Source: an uncultured Kiloniellales bacterium (GTDB lineage Bacteria; Pseudomonadota; Alphaproteobacteria; Kiloniellales; JAKSDN01). From it: DNA of 6,495 bases. Numbering within the stretch: the stretch's first letter is position 1; each line of letters opens with the position of its first letter. The notes under the pieces are model-generated. The model worked only from the letters and a program-made list of their open reading frames with translations, was not told the DNA's origin and made no database searches. This document shows positions 1 through 5,704 of the stretch, piece by piece. The DNA lies in NCBI GenBank assembly GCA_937974415.1, contig CALJXB010000438.1, positions 1 through 6,495 on the forward strand. Direction: 5' to 3'. A program made the translations under genes and the position numbers.

Positions 1-2
1 AG

Positions 3-113
3 TTTGCCGCACAGGTCGTGCAGCGGGTTCGCCCGGAGTGGTCCGACCTGGAGGCGCTTTCCGCGGTCGACTGGGTGCGCAGTCAAGCGGCCGGCGAGCT
101 CTGCGCCGTCTAA
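3..113 (+). CDS. C-terminal end of an unidentified protein (partial, cut by window edge)
   Basis: Reading frame 3 is open from the left edge to a TAA at 111-113 and gives 36 residues ending in ELCAV. The segment is rich in charged and small residues and looks like an amphipathic helical C-terminus (for example RPEWSDLEALSAVDWVRSQ). The next annotated gene is on the opposite strand and begins its 3' end at 198, so this would be a convergent pair. The other two forward frames are also open here, and the stretch is too short for codon bias to decide, so the frame choice rests on the natural-looking peptide and the stop position before the convergent gene. No family can be named. It may be spurious if no gene enters from the left. 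Confidence 0.45.
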   Translation, partial: FAAQVVQRVRPEWSDLEALSAVDWVRSQAAGELCAV

Positions 114-197
114 TCAGGGCCTGTCGAGCCTTGTGAGCGCCCGCCGCTCAGGCCCGCGCCCAGGGTTGGGAAACTTGCCGGCCGCCCGGCAGGCCTC

Positions 198-476
198 TCA
201 GGCTTCGACCGCCTCGGAGAAATAGTCGGTGAAGGTCTCGATGTTGAGGGTGCGGGACTCTTCGAAAATGGCCCTGTGCTCCCGAGCGTTTTCAACCATC
301 ACCCGGTAGCGCACATGGGTGATCCCCATGAGGTCCGGGCCGACATGCACGACCTTGGCGGTTTCCGTCAACGCACCGGGGCCGCTGTGACGGTAGATCG
401 CGCCTTCGCGCACCGCGCCCACGTCGAGCGGCTTGTCGCTCGCCCTGAACAGGTTTCCCACCGAAGAACCGAACAT
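198..476 (-). CDS. Small conserved-type hypothetical protein (92 aa)
   Basis: I do not recognise a named family. The protein begins MFGSSVGNLFRASDKPLDVG and continues with a compact, probably beta-rich core (AVREGAIYRHSG, ETAKVVHVGPDLMGITHVRYRVMVE), then an acidic C-terminal helix ending FSEAVEA. It has no signal peptide, no membrane segment and no cysteine, so it is probably a small soluble cytoplasmic protein. The frame stays open upstream to a TTG at 516-518, which would give 106 residues. I prefer the ATG at 474-476 because AGAGGG lies nine bases upstream of it (486-491) and because the extra residues (RRPARLGRGIGG) look like translated non-coding GC-rich DNA. The TTG also has a purine-rich stretch in front, so the longer form is not excluded. 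It lies 130 bases downstream of the NAD(P)H-hydrate repair gene on the same strand and may have its own promoter in the AT-rich gap. Confidence 0.7.
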   Translation of the reverse strand: MFGSSVGNLFRASDKPLDVGAVREGAIYRHSGPGALTETAKVVHVGPDLMGITHVRYRVMVENAREHRAIFEESRTLNIETFTDYFSEAVEA

Positions 477-606
477 CCCGCCAATCCCTCTGCCAAGCCG
501 TGCCGGGCGGCGGGCCAACCGCCGCCCTTTCCACGCTGGCCCCGAGATTGCCCGACAGTCGGTTAAGCCCGCGTTAAATATAAATTTCTCACAGGATTTG
601 TGGGAT
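477..606 (-). promoter_or_regulatory. AT-rich gap between the hydrate-repair gene and the small orphan gene; possible promoter
   Basis: Most of the window is strongly GC-rich, but about 571-609 is a conspicuous AT-rich island containing, on the minus strand, AAATTTATATTTAACG. This is the kind of sequence that holds a -10 region for the downstream minus-strand gene. Two small inverted repeats are visible: CACA/TGTG with a five-base loop (minus strand 591-603) and TTAA/TTAA flanking GCCCGCG (562-576). I see no convincing -35/-10 pair with correct spacing and no U-tract terminator for the gene ending at 607. The promoter role is an inference from composition and position. Confidence 0.3.
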
Positions 607-2145
607 TTAGCGGATACTGCCGGCCGCGCAGGCGCCCTTGAGGTCCGCCAGAACGCCGGGCAAGGCCTCGCTCAGATCCTCCGCGATCAGACCCGGGCCG
701 AGCCGCCGGGCGGCCTCGCCATGAAGCCAGCAGGCCGCGGCGGCGGCCTCGAAGGCCGGCATGCCCTGGGCCAGCAGCCCGACCACCAGGCCCGCCAGCA
801 CGTCGCCGCTCCCGGCGGTGGCGAGCTCGGGCGGCGCGTTCGCAGTGATCGCCGCCCGGCCATCGGGCGCGGCAATCACCGTATCGCCGCCCTTCAGCAC
901 GACGACCGCGCCGCTGGCCCCGGCCCCGGCGCGGGCCCGGGCGAGCCGGCCGGCACCGGACGCCAGATCGCCGAACACCCGGGCGAATTCCCCGTCGTGC
1001 GGCGTCAACACCACGGCACCGGACTCCGAGTCCGCAATAGCGTCGAACAGCGGTGCGGGCTGGGCCTCGAAGACCGACAGGGCGTCGGCGTCGAGCACCG
1101 TGCGCTTGTCCGCCGCAAGGGCGGCCAAGGCGCGTCCTTGGGTCTCGCGGCTGACGCCGTTGCCGGGCCCGATCAAGACCGCGTTCTTGCGGGGGTCTGC
1201 GAGCAACCCCCTGAAATCTCCCCGGCCGCTGAGCGGGGCAGTGATCACAGAGGGCGTCGACAGGGCGTAGAACGGCAACATGTGCTCGGCGCAAGCCAAG
1301 GTCACCAGCCCGGCGCCGACCCTGAGCGCGGCCCGTGAGGCCAAGCGCGCCGCGCCGGTCATGGTATCGCCGCCGACCAGCAAGGCATGGCCGAAATCGT
1401 ACTTGTGATCCTGCGGGCCCCGCCAGGGGTACGCGCCGGACCAGAGATCCGGCCCGTTCTCGAAGCAGGTCGGCCGGATGTCCTGCAAGACCGCCTCGGG
1501 AATGCCGATGTCGGCGACCAGCAGCTCGCCGCAGCAGGTGCGCCCCGGCAGCAGCAGGTGTCCCGGCTTCTTGCGGAAGAAGGTGACCGTGAGGTCCGCC
1601 GGCGCGATGGCGTCGCCCGCCACCTGGCCGGTGTCGCCGGCGAGGCCGCTGGGCACATCGACGGCGACCACCGGATAGGCGCCATCGGCCGCGGCCTCGA
1701 TCGTCTCCCGGGCCGGGCCCTCGAGGGGCCGGGCGAGGCCGGCACCGAACAGGGCGTCGATCACAAGAGCGCCCTCCTCCATCACCTCGGGAGACAGTTC
1801 AACGACCTCGCCGTCCCAGGCGCCCGCGTGATGGGCGGCGTCGCCTTTCAGGTCCGACCGCGCGCCGAGCAAGGCGAGGCGGACCGGCCAGCCGGCTTCG
1901 GCCAGATGGCGGGCCGCGACGAAGCCGTCGCCGCCGTTGTTGCCGGGGCCGCAGAGCACCGCCACCGGCCGCGGCTGCCAGCGGGCGCGAACCGCGTCGG
2001 CCACAGCCCGCCCGGCGTTCTCCATCAGCACGACCCCAGCCGCGCCCGCCGCTTCCGCCCCGGCGTCTGCGGCATAGGTCTCGGCAACCGTCAACACGGC
2101 TGAGCGATACTCGGGCGTGTCGGTCGTGTCGTTCCTATCGGCCAT
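607..2145 (-). CDS. nnr: Bifunctional NAD(P)H-hydrate epimerase / ADP-dependent NAD(P)H-hydrate dehydratase (YjeF-type)
   Basis: Repairs NADHX and NADPHX, the damaged hydrated cofactors. The N-terminal YjeF_N domain epimerises the R and S forms, and the C-terminal ribokinase-like domain dehydrates the S form using ADP; both act in the cytoplasm. The protein has 512 residues, normal for the fused family. The epimerase half (about 10-225) carries GPGNNGGDG (66-74), VIDALFGAG (128-136) and VAVDVPSG (160-167). The dehydratase half (about 245-505) carries HKYDFGHALLVGGD (247-260), GPGNG, VLDADALSVF, TPHDGEFARVFG (381-392), VVVLKGGD (414-421) and ATAGSGDVLAG (442-452), with the family's catalytic Asp at about 448. 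All key motifs look intact. The frame runs upstream to 2295, but the added 50 residues look non-coding. The ATG at 2143-2145 opens MADRNDTTDT, a typical short lead before the first helix, with a weak GGGAAAC upstream. It diverges from the sigma-factor gene. Confidence 0.96.
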   Translation of the reverse strand: MADRNDTTDTPEYRSAVLTVAETYAADAGAEAAGAAGVVLMENAGRAVADAVRARWQPRPVAVLCGPGNNGGDGFVAARHLAEAGWPVRLALLGARSDLKGDAAHHAGAWDGEVVELSPEVMEEGALVIDALFGAGLARPLEGPARETIEAAADGAYPVVAVDVPSGLAGDTGQVAGDAIAPADLTVTFFRKKPGHLLLPGRTCCGELLVADIGIPEAVLQDIRPTCFENGPDLWSGAYPWRGPQDHKYDFGHALLVGGDTMTGAARLASRAALRVGAGLVTLACAEHMLPFYALSTPSVITAPLSGRGDFRGLLADPRKNAVLIGPGNGVSRETQGRALAALAADKRTVLDADALSVFEAQPAPLFDAIADSESGAVVLTPHDGEFARVFGDLASGAGRLARARAGAGASGAVVVLKGGDTVIAAPDGRAAITANAPPELATAGSGDVLAGLVVGLLAQGMPAFEAAAAACWLHGEAARRLGPGLIAEDLSEALPGVLADLKGACAAGSIR

Positions 2146-2319
2146 GGTCTTGTTTCCCGCGCTTTGGCACCCCCCGTCAACCTCGGGTTCGACGGCTGCG
2201 GCCAGACGGCCCAAATCCGCGCGAAGCCGCCGGTCGCAAAGGTCTTGCCGTCCTCCGACTTGGACGCCAGGATTGTGAAACAACAAAAAGACCACTGTCG
2301 CGGGAGCATGGGAGGCGAA
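2146..2319. other. Divergent intergenic region between hydrate-repair gene and ECF sigma gene
   Basis: This 174-bp stretch should contain promoters for both divergent genes. It remains open in frames on both strands, which extends both neighbouring reading frames, but the translated extensions look non-coding. The most AT-rich part is about 2270-2292 (GATTGTGAAACAACAAAAAG), with a short TTGT-GAA-ACAA inverted repeat at 2273-2283. I looked for a copy of the GGAATA...GTCTT motif found before the sulfite oxidase gene and did not find one, so autoregulation of the sigma gene by that promoter class is not supported from sequence. Confidence 0.4.
2311..2315 (+). promoter_or_regulatory. Ribosome binding site deciding the ECF sigma start
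   Basis: GGAGG lies four bases before the ATG at 2320. The alternative ATG at 2308 has only a GGGAG ending one base upstream, too close to serve it. This favours 2320, although a four-base spacer is on the short side. Confidence 0.6.
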
Positions 2320-2847
2320 ATGGCCGGCGACGGCAATAACCGCCTAGAGCCCTACATGGGCCGCCTGTTCGGCTTCGCGCTCAGCCTGACCGGCAACCGC
2401 GACCTCGCGCTCGAGCTTGTGCAAGACTGCTCCGTCAAGGCCCTGGCCGCCCGCCAAGCGCCTGTTGATCAAGCCGCCTTTCGGGCCTGGTTGTTCCGCA
2501 TCCTTCGCAATGCCGCGATCGACCGGCTCAGCAACGGCAATCCCACCTTGCTCTGCCTGGACGACGAGCCGGAGACGGCGGATCCGGCCAGTCTTCGGGT
2601 CGAGGAAAGCCTCATCAACCAGCTGACAGTGCGGGCCGGTATGACCAGCCTGAGTCCCGCGCATCGGGACATCATCGCACTGGTCGATATCGCCGGTTTC
2701 AGTTACAGCGAGGCAGCGGCGCTCCTCGAGGTGCCCGTGGGCACGGTAATGAGCCGGCTGAGCCGGGCCCGGCGCGCCCTTCTGGCCGCCATCTCGGAGC
2801 ACAACGTCCACAGCCTGGTTCCCCACCGCACGGCGAGGCGCGCATGA
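2320..2847 (+). CDS. ECF-family RNA polymerase sigma factor
   Basis: Directs RNA polymerase to a small stress-type regulon when released from its anti-sigma partner. The 175-residue protein has the minimal two-domain ECF layout. Region 2 covers about 8-72 (LEPYMGRLFGFALSLTGN, then ALELVQDCSVKALA and FRAWLFRILRNAAIDRL, the typical ECF region 2 helices). A short acidic linker follows, then region 4 at about 99-157, with LSPAHRDIIALVDIAGFSYS and the helix-turn-helix EAAALLEVPVGTVMSRLSRA. The C-terminal tail is basic. Start: ATG at 2320 with GGAGG upstream, chosen over 2308 and the far upstream 2164. Its stop overlaps the next start as ATGA, so sigma and anti-sigma are translationally coupled. 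By analogy with sulfite-responsive RpoE1/RpoE4 of Sinorhizobium meliloti, the nearby sulfite oxidase operon is the likely target; this is inferred from context. The exact ECF subgroup cannot be assigned by eye. Confidence 0.93.
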   Translation: MAGDGNNRLEPYMGRLFGFALSLTGNRDLALELVQDCSVKALAARQAPVDQAAFRAWLFRILRNAAIDRLSNGNPTLLCLDDEPETADPASLRVEESLINQLTVRAGMTSLSPAHRDIIALVDIAGFSYSEAAALLEVPVGTVMSRLSRARRALLAAISEHNVHSLVPHRTARRA

Positions 2848-3677
2848 GCGAGAAGAAGCCGAACTGGTGCGACCTCAACGCCTATGCCGACGGCGAACTC
2901 TTGCCGACGGAGGCCGCCGGCGTGGCCCGGGCCGTGGCGGAGGACCCGGCGCTGGCCGATCAGGTCGCGACCCTCGCGCGCCTCAAGGCCACGGTCCGGG
3001 AGCAAGGCCAAGCGCCGCTACCGTCCGAGCTTGCCGGGCTCTGCAGGACCGCACCGCCGGCCGAAGACCGAACGGCGAAGCCGTTCCGCCGGACTTGGGC
3101 CTGGCTCGGCGCGACCGCCGCCACGGCCGCGTTCGTCGTGTTGGCCGCCGCTTTGCTGACCCCCGCGGACCGCGAAACCGCCCAGCCGGCCTGGCACGAC
3201 TTCGCCGTCCAGCTGCACCAGGCCTGGGCCCGTGCCGAGCCGGGCGAGGCAGCCGAGCCCACCGCCGACGCCTTGCTAGTCAGTTTGTCGCACCTGGGCC
3301 GGGCGGCACAGGTGCCCGACCTGTCGGGCGCCCGGCTGACGGTCGGATACGTGCAACCGCTCGCCTCGGAGCACGGCCAGGGCCTCCACGTCGGCTACCG
3401 GGGCACCCGCGGCTGCCGGGTCAGCCTGATCGTCCTGCCGGCGGTCGCCGCCCTGCCGCAAAAGCCGGTCATGCTGGCCGGCGCGGGCCGCCAGCACTAC
3501 GTCTGGCGGGTCGGCGGCCTGGGCTATGCCCTGCTTGCCAGCGGCATGGACCCGAAGCACTACCAGGTGGTATTGCACTCGGTCCACGAAGCGAGCCTGA
3601 AGCAAGCGCCGGTGGGACCCGAGACCCGCGTCGCCCTGGCCGAAAGCCGCGCCCGTAGCCGCCCCTGCGCCGCTTAA
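2844..3677 (+). CDS. Single-pass membrane anti-sigma factor, partner of the upstream ECF sigma
   Basis: Predicted to hold the sigma factor at the inner membrane and release it on an envelope signal. The 277 residues divide into a cytoplasmic anti-sigma domain of about 80 residues (WCDLNAYADGELLPTEAAG followed by VAEDPALADQVATLARLKA, the usual pattern of this class), one transmembrane helix at about 86-106 (WLGATAATAAFVVLAAALL), and a periplasmic domain of about 170 residues. The periplasmic part contains PDLSGARLTVGYV (158-170), GYRGTRGCRVSLIVLP (184-199) and WRVGGLGYALLASGMD, resembling the output domain of many alphaproteobacterial membrane anti-sigmas. I see no zinc-binding HxxxCxxC motif. 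Cysteines are at 9, 67, 191 and 275; only 191 and 275 would be periplasmic. GAGG at 2835-2838 sits five bases before the ATG, and the start overlaps the sigma stop. The identity of the sensed signal is inferred, not shown. Confidence 0.88.
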   Translation: MSEKKPNWCDLNAYADGELLPTEAAGVARAVAEDPALADQVATLARLKATVREQGQAPLPSELAGLCRTAPPAEDRTAKPFRRTWAWLGATAATAAFVVLAAALLTPADRETAQPAWHDFAVQLHQAWARAEPGEAAEPTADALLVSLSHLGRAAQVPDLSGARLTVGYVQPLASEHGQGLHVGYRGTRGCRVSLIVLPAVAALPQKPVMLAGAGRQHYVWRVGGLGYALLASGMDPKHYQVVLHSVHEASLKQAPVGPETRVALAESRARSRPCAA

Positions 3678-3722
3678 GGGCGCTTGCTAGCCCCGCTTTT
3701 GCTTTTCCACAGATGTTTTTCT

Positions 3723-3757
3723 CCCGCTGGGAATAAAGCGGGCGTGAATCGAGTCTT
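3723..3757 (+). promoter_or_regulatory. Candidate ECF-type promoter of the sulfite oxidase operon, with -35 in an inverted repeat
   Basis: In the 148-bp gap before the sulfite oxidase gene, GGGAATAAA (3729-3737) resembles the GGAA-type -35 element used by many ECF sigma factors. After a 17-base spacer from GGAATA (3730-3735) comes GTCTT (3753-3757), a plausible ECF -10 element. A second GTCTT at 3758-3762 would leave a longer, less favourable spacer. Transcription would start near 3763-3766, leaving a leader of about 60 bases. The -35 lies in the eight-base loop of a perfect six-base inverted repeat, CCCGCT (3723-3728) and AGCGGG (3737-3742). The hairpin is preceded, not followed, by a T run, so it is not an ordinary terminator for the anti-sigma gene. 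Assignment to the adjacent sigma factor is an inference. Confidence 0.5.
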
Positions 3758-3812
3758 GTCTTCTAAGCGCCGGACACCGACGCGACACGTGATAGCCGAA
3801 TAGGTCGAACAG

Positions 3813-3820
3813 AGGGAGGA
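3813..3820 (+). promoter_or_regulatory. Strong ribosome binding site of the sulfite oxidase gene
   Basis: AGGGAGGA ends five bases before the ATG at 3826. It is the strongest Shine-Dalgarno match seen in the window and fixes the start. This matters because the protein has a long leader ahead of its twin-arginine motif. Confidence 0.8.
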
Positions 3821-3825
3821 AGGCC

Positions 3826-5145
3826 ATGTCAGACGGCGCGAAAGAGCGCGGACTTTGCGAGCTTTACGAAGAAGATCCGGAACGCGCGGACTACTTGGTC
3901 TTCGGCCGGATCGCCGAGAGCAACCGGCGCGGCTTCCTGCGGGGCGCCGGCCTGGCCGCGATGAGCGCCGCCGTGGGCGCGACGATCCCGTTTCACCGCA
4001 ACATGCCGGCCGGGCTCATCCCCTCCGCCCTGGCCGACGAGACAACGGACTTCAAGCTGGTCGGCAAGGACGGCCTGATCGTCCTCAACGACCGGCCGAT
4101 CAACGCCGAGACCCCGCCCAGCCTGCTGAACGACGACGTGACGCCCAACGAGCGTTTCTTCGTGCGCAATAATGGCACGGTGCCGGAGATGGCGGAAAAG
4201 ATGGACGCGACCGGCTGGAGCCTGACCGTCGACGGCGAGGTCGACACGCCCCTGACCCTCTCTCTCGACGACCTCAAGAGCAAGTTCGAGGTGGTCCAGC
4301 TGCAGCTGCAGCTGGAGTGCGGCGGCAACGGACGGGCCGCCTTCAACCCGCCGGCCAAGGGCAACCAATGGACCCTGGGCGCGGTCGGCTGCCCGGAGTG
4401 GACTGGCATCCGCTACGCCGATCTGCTGGCGGCCGCGGGGGTCAAGTCGAGCGCCGTCTACACCGCCCATTACGGTATGGACGGCCACCTCTCCGGCGAC
4501 CCCGACAAGCTGCCGATCTCCCGCGGCGTGCCCATCGAGAAGGCCATGGACCCCTCCTCGATCGTCGCCTTCGAGATGAACGGCCAGCCGATCCCGACCT
4601 TGAACGGCTTCCCGGTGCGGGTGGTCTGCCCCGGCTGGCCCGGCTCCTGCTCACAGAAGTGGCTGCGCCGGATTCAGCTGCGCGACGTGGTGCACGACGG
4701 CCCGAAAATGACCGGCACCTCCTACCGGGTGCCCTACTACCCGGTCGAGGCCGGCGAAAAGGTCGAGAAGTCGGACTTCAACATCATCGAATCCATGCCC
4801 GTCAAATCGCTCATCACGCGGCCCGTGACCGGCCACGAGCTGACCGACGGGCGCACGCTCCTGGTGGGCGGCCATGCCTGGGCCGGCGACCTCTCGGTCA
4901 AGGCCCTGGACGTTAGCATCGACTTCGGGGCCACTTGGCAGGCTGCGGACCTCGCGGGGCCGGTCAACCCCTTCGCCTGGCAAAATTGGAGCGCCGAGCT
5001 CACCTTCCCGGAGAAGGGCTATTACGAGGTCTGGGCCCGGGCGACCGATTCCGAGGGCACGGCCCAGCCCTTCGCGATCGCCTGGAACCCCAAGGGCTAT
5101 CTGAACAACTCCATGCACCGCATCGCCGTTCGCGTGACCACGTGA
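3826..5145 (+). CDS. sorT: Periplasmic molybdenum sulfite oxidase / sulfite dehydrogenase (SorT/SorA-like, Tat-exported)
   Basis: Oxidises sulfite to sulfate at a molybdopterin centre in the periplasm and gives electrons to a cytochrome c. The protein has 439 residues. A twin-arginine signal, NRRGFLRGAGLAAMSAAVGA (33-52), follows a long polar lead containing LYEEDPERADYLVFGR; cleavage is likely near SALA|DE (70/71). The molybdopterin domain (about 75-320) contains FFVRNNG (111-117), LECGGNGR (163-170) with the Mo-ligand Cys165, YGMDGHLSGD (216-225), ISRGVPIEKAMD, and FPVRVVCPGWPGSCSQKWLRRI (262-283, split here as FPVRVVCPGW then PGSCSQKWLRRI). By position Arg114 and Tyr300 match active-site Arg and Tyr of animal sulfite oxidase. 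The C-terminal dimerisation domain (about 325-439) carries GGHAWAGD, DVSIDFGATWQ and WNPKGYLNNSMHRIAV. There is no cytochrome b5 or heme domain. It is coupled by TGATG to the cytochrome gene. A related molybdoenzyme such as SoxC is the main alternative, but no sox genes are present and the leader favours the SorT type. Confidence 0.92.
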   Translation: MSDGAKERGLCELYEEDPERADYLVFGRIAESNRRGFLRGAGLAAMSAAVGATIPFHRNMPAGLIPSALADETTDFKLVGKDGLIVLNDRPINAETPPSLLNDDVTPNERFFVRNNGTVPEMAEKMDATGWSLTVDGEVDTPLTLSLDDLKSKFEVVQLQLQLECGGNGRAAFNPPAKGNQWTLGAVGCPEWTGIRYADLLAAAGVKSSAVYTAHYGMDGHLSGDPDKLPISRGVPIEKAMDPSSIVAFEMNGQPIPTLNGFPVRVVCPGWPGSCSQKWLRRIQLRDVVHDGPKMTGTSYRVPYYPVEAGEKVEKSDFNIIESMPVKSLITRPVTGHELTDGRTLLVGGHAWAGDLSVKALDVSIDFGATWQAADLAGPVNPFAWQNWSAELTFPEKGYYEVWARATDSEGTAQPFAIAWNPKGYLNNSMHRIAVRVTT

Positions 5146-5672
5146 TGCGCCTGACGATCCTGGCTTCGGCCATGATGCTGCTGGCAAGTGGGGGCCTCCT
5201 GGCCCCCGCTTCCGCTCAGCAGGCGGACGACTTCGATTTCGGCGGCCTCGACCCCGGCCCGGGCCGGGAGGCGGTCTACTACACCTGCCGGGCCTGCCAC
5301 TCTCTCAAACAGTTCACCCAGCAGCGCCAATCCCGGGAGGACTGGGACGCCCTTATCGACCGCATGGTGGACACGAACGGCATGGCCGAGCCCGAAGCCG
5401 CGGTCCGCACACAGCTGCTGGGCTATCTCTCGAGCCACTTCGGCCTCGACGAGGAGGACTGGGGCGGCCTGCCGCCGGGACCGGGGCGGGAGGAGGTCTA
5501 CTACGGCTGCCAGGCCTGCCATTCGCTGCGGATCGTGGTCCAGCAGGGCCTCAGCCGCGACAGCTGGGACGAGACCCTGGTGTGGATGGTCGACGAGCAG
5601 GGCATGCCGGAGCTGGAGCCCGACGAGCACGACCTTATCCTCGACTATCTCGCCAAGAATTACGGCCCATAG
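5145..5672 (+). CDS. Secreted di-heme cytochrome c with two tandem mono-heme repeats; probable electron acceptor of the sulfite oxidase
   Basis: Likely takes electrons from the sulfite oxidase and passes them to the respiratory chain in the periplasm. The 175 residues start with a Sec signal peptide (MRLTILASAMMLLASGGLL, cleavage probably after PASA at 24). Two heme-binding CxxCH motifs follow: CRACH at 48-52 and CQACH at 122-126. The mature chain is an internal duplication: residues 37-100 and 111-174 align without gaps and match at 32 of 64 positions by my hand count, each beginning PGPGRE and carrying YY-x-C-x-ACHSL, SR-xx-WD and MVD-xx-GM. Candidate axial methionines are 74 and 80 in repeat one, 148 and 154 in repeat two. 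The ATG overlaps the sulfite oxidase stop (TGATG), implying coupled translation and matched amounts. Known partners SorB and SorU carry a single heme, so this doubled form is unusual. The start is secure because the signal peptide begins there, although the frame is open further upstream. Confidence 0.9.
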   Translation: MRLTILASAMMLLASGGLLAPASAQQADDFDFGGLDPGPGREAVYYTCRACHSLKQFTQQRQSREDWDALIDRMVDTNGMAEPEAAVRTQLLGYLSSHFGLDEEDWGGLPPGPGREEVYYGCQACHSLRIVVQQGLSRDSWDETLVWMVDEQGMPELEPDEHDLILDYLAKNYGP

Positions 5673-5680
5673 TCCTATGT

Positions 5681-5704
5681 AACAGTCATTTGAATGACGT
5701 TTTT
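5681..5704 (+). terminator. Intrinsic terminator after the sulfite oxidase-cytochrome operon
   Basis: Eight bases after the cytochrome stop, AAC-(A)-GTCAT (5681-5689) pairs with ATGACGTT (5694-5701) around a TTGA loop, giving an eight-base-pair stem with one bulged A. A T tract (5700-5704) follows on the plus strand. The minus strand has no T tract after the hairpin, so it would serve only the plus-strand operon. It abuts the stop codon of the converging aldolase gene (5703-5705). Confidence 0.7.

Noticed and set aside
117..155. Hairpins between the convergent genes: TGAGCG/CGCTCA (134-139 with 145-150) and an outer GGGCCTG/CAGGCCC
   Set aside because: The two pairings partly exclude each other and neither strand has a T tract after the stem, so it does not qualify as an intrinsic terminator. 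In DNA this GC-rich such stems occur by chance.
433..1338. Long plus-strand open frame (301 codons) opposite the hydrate-repair gene
   Set aside because: It lies antisense to a gene with complete YjeF motifs. Its translation is low-complexity Arg/Gly/Ala-rich, as expected from GC-rich shadow frames.
2146..2295. Upstream extension of the hydrate-repair frame (50 more codons)
   Set aside because: Family members start with a short lead before the first YjeF_N helix, which the ATG at 2145 supplies. The extension overlaps the divergent promoter region and looks non-coding.
2240..2300. Possible housekeeping or ECF promoter for the sigma gene (TTGCCG, TTGGAC or GGATTG as -35)
   Set aside because: No partner -10 of acceptable sequence at proper spacing, and no match to the GGAATA-N17-GTCTT pattern.
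2164..2319. Upstream extension of the sigma-factor frame (52 more codons)
   Set aside because: The added residues have no sigma-factor character, the upstream ATG at 2164 lacks a good ribosome binding site, and 2320 has GGAGG close by.
4297..4314. Three tandem CAGCTG hexamers
   Set aside because: They encode QLQLQL just before the Mo-cysteine motif (LECGGNGR), a normal part of the oxidase. The repeat is explained by the protein and codon preference.
3829..4488. 219-codon minus-strand open frame within the sulfite oxidase gene
   Set aside because: Antisense shadow of a clearly coding molybdoenzyme; no recognisable motifs and repetitive Ala/Arg/Gly/Val composition.
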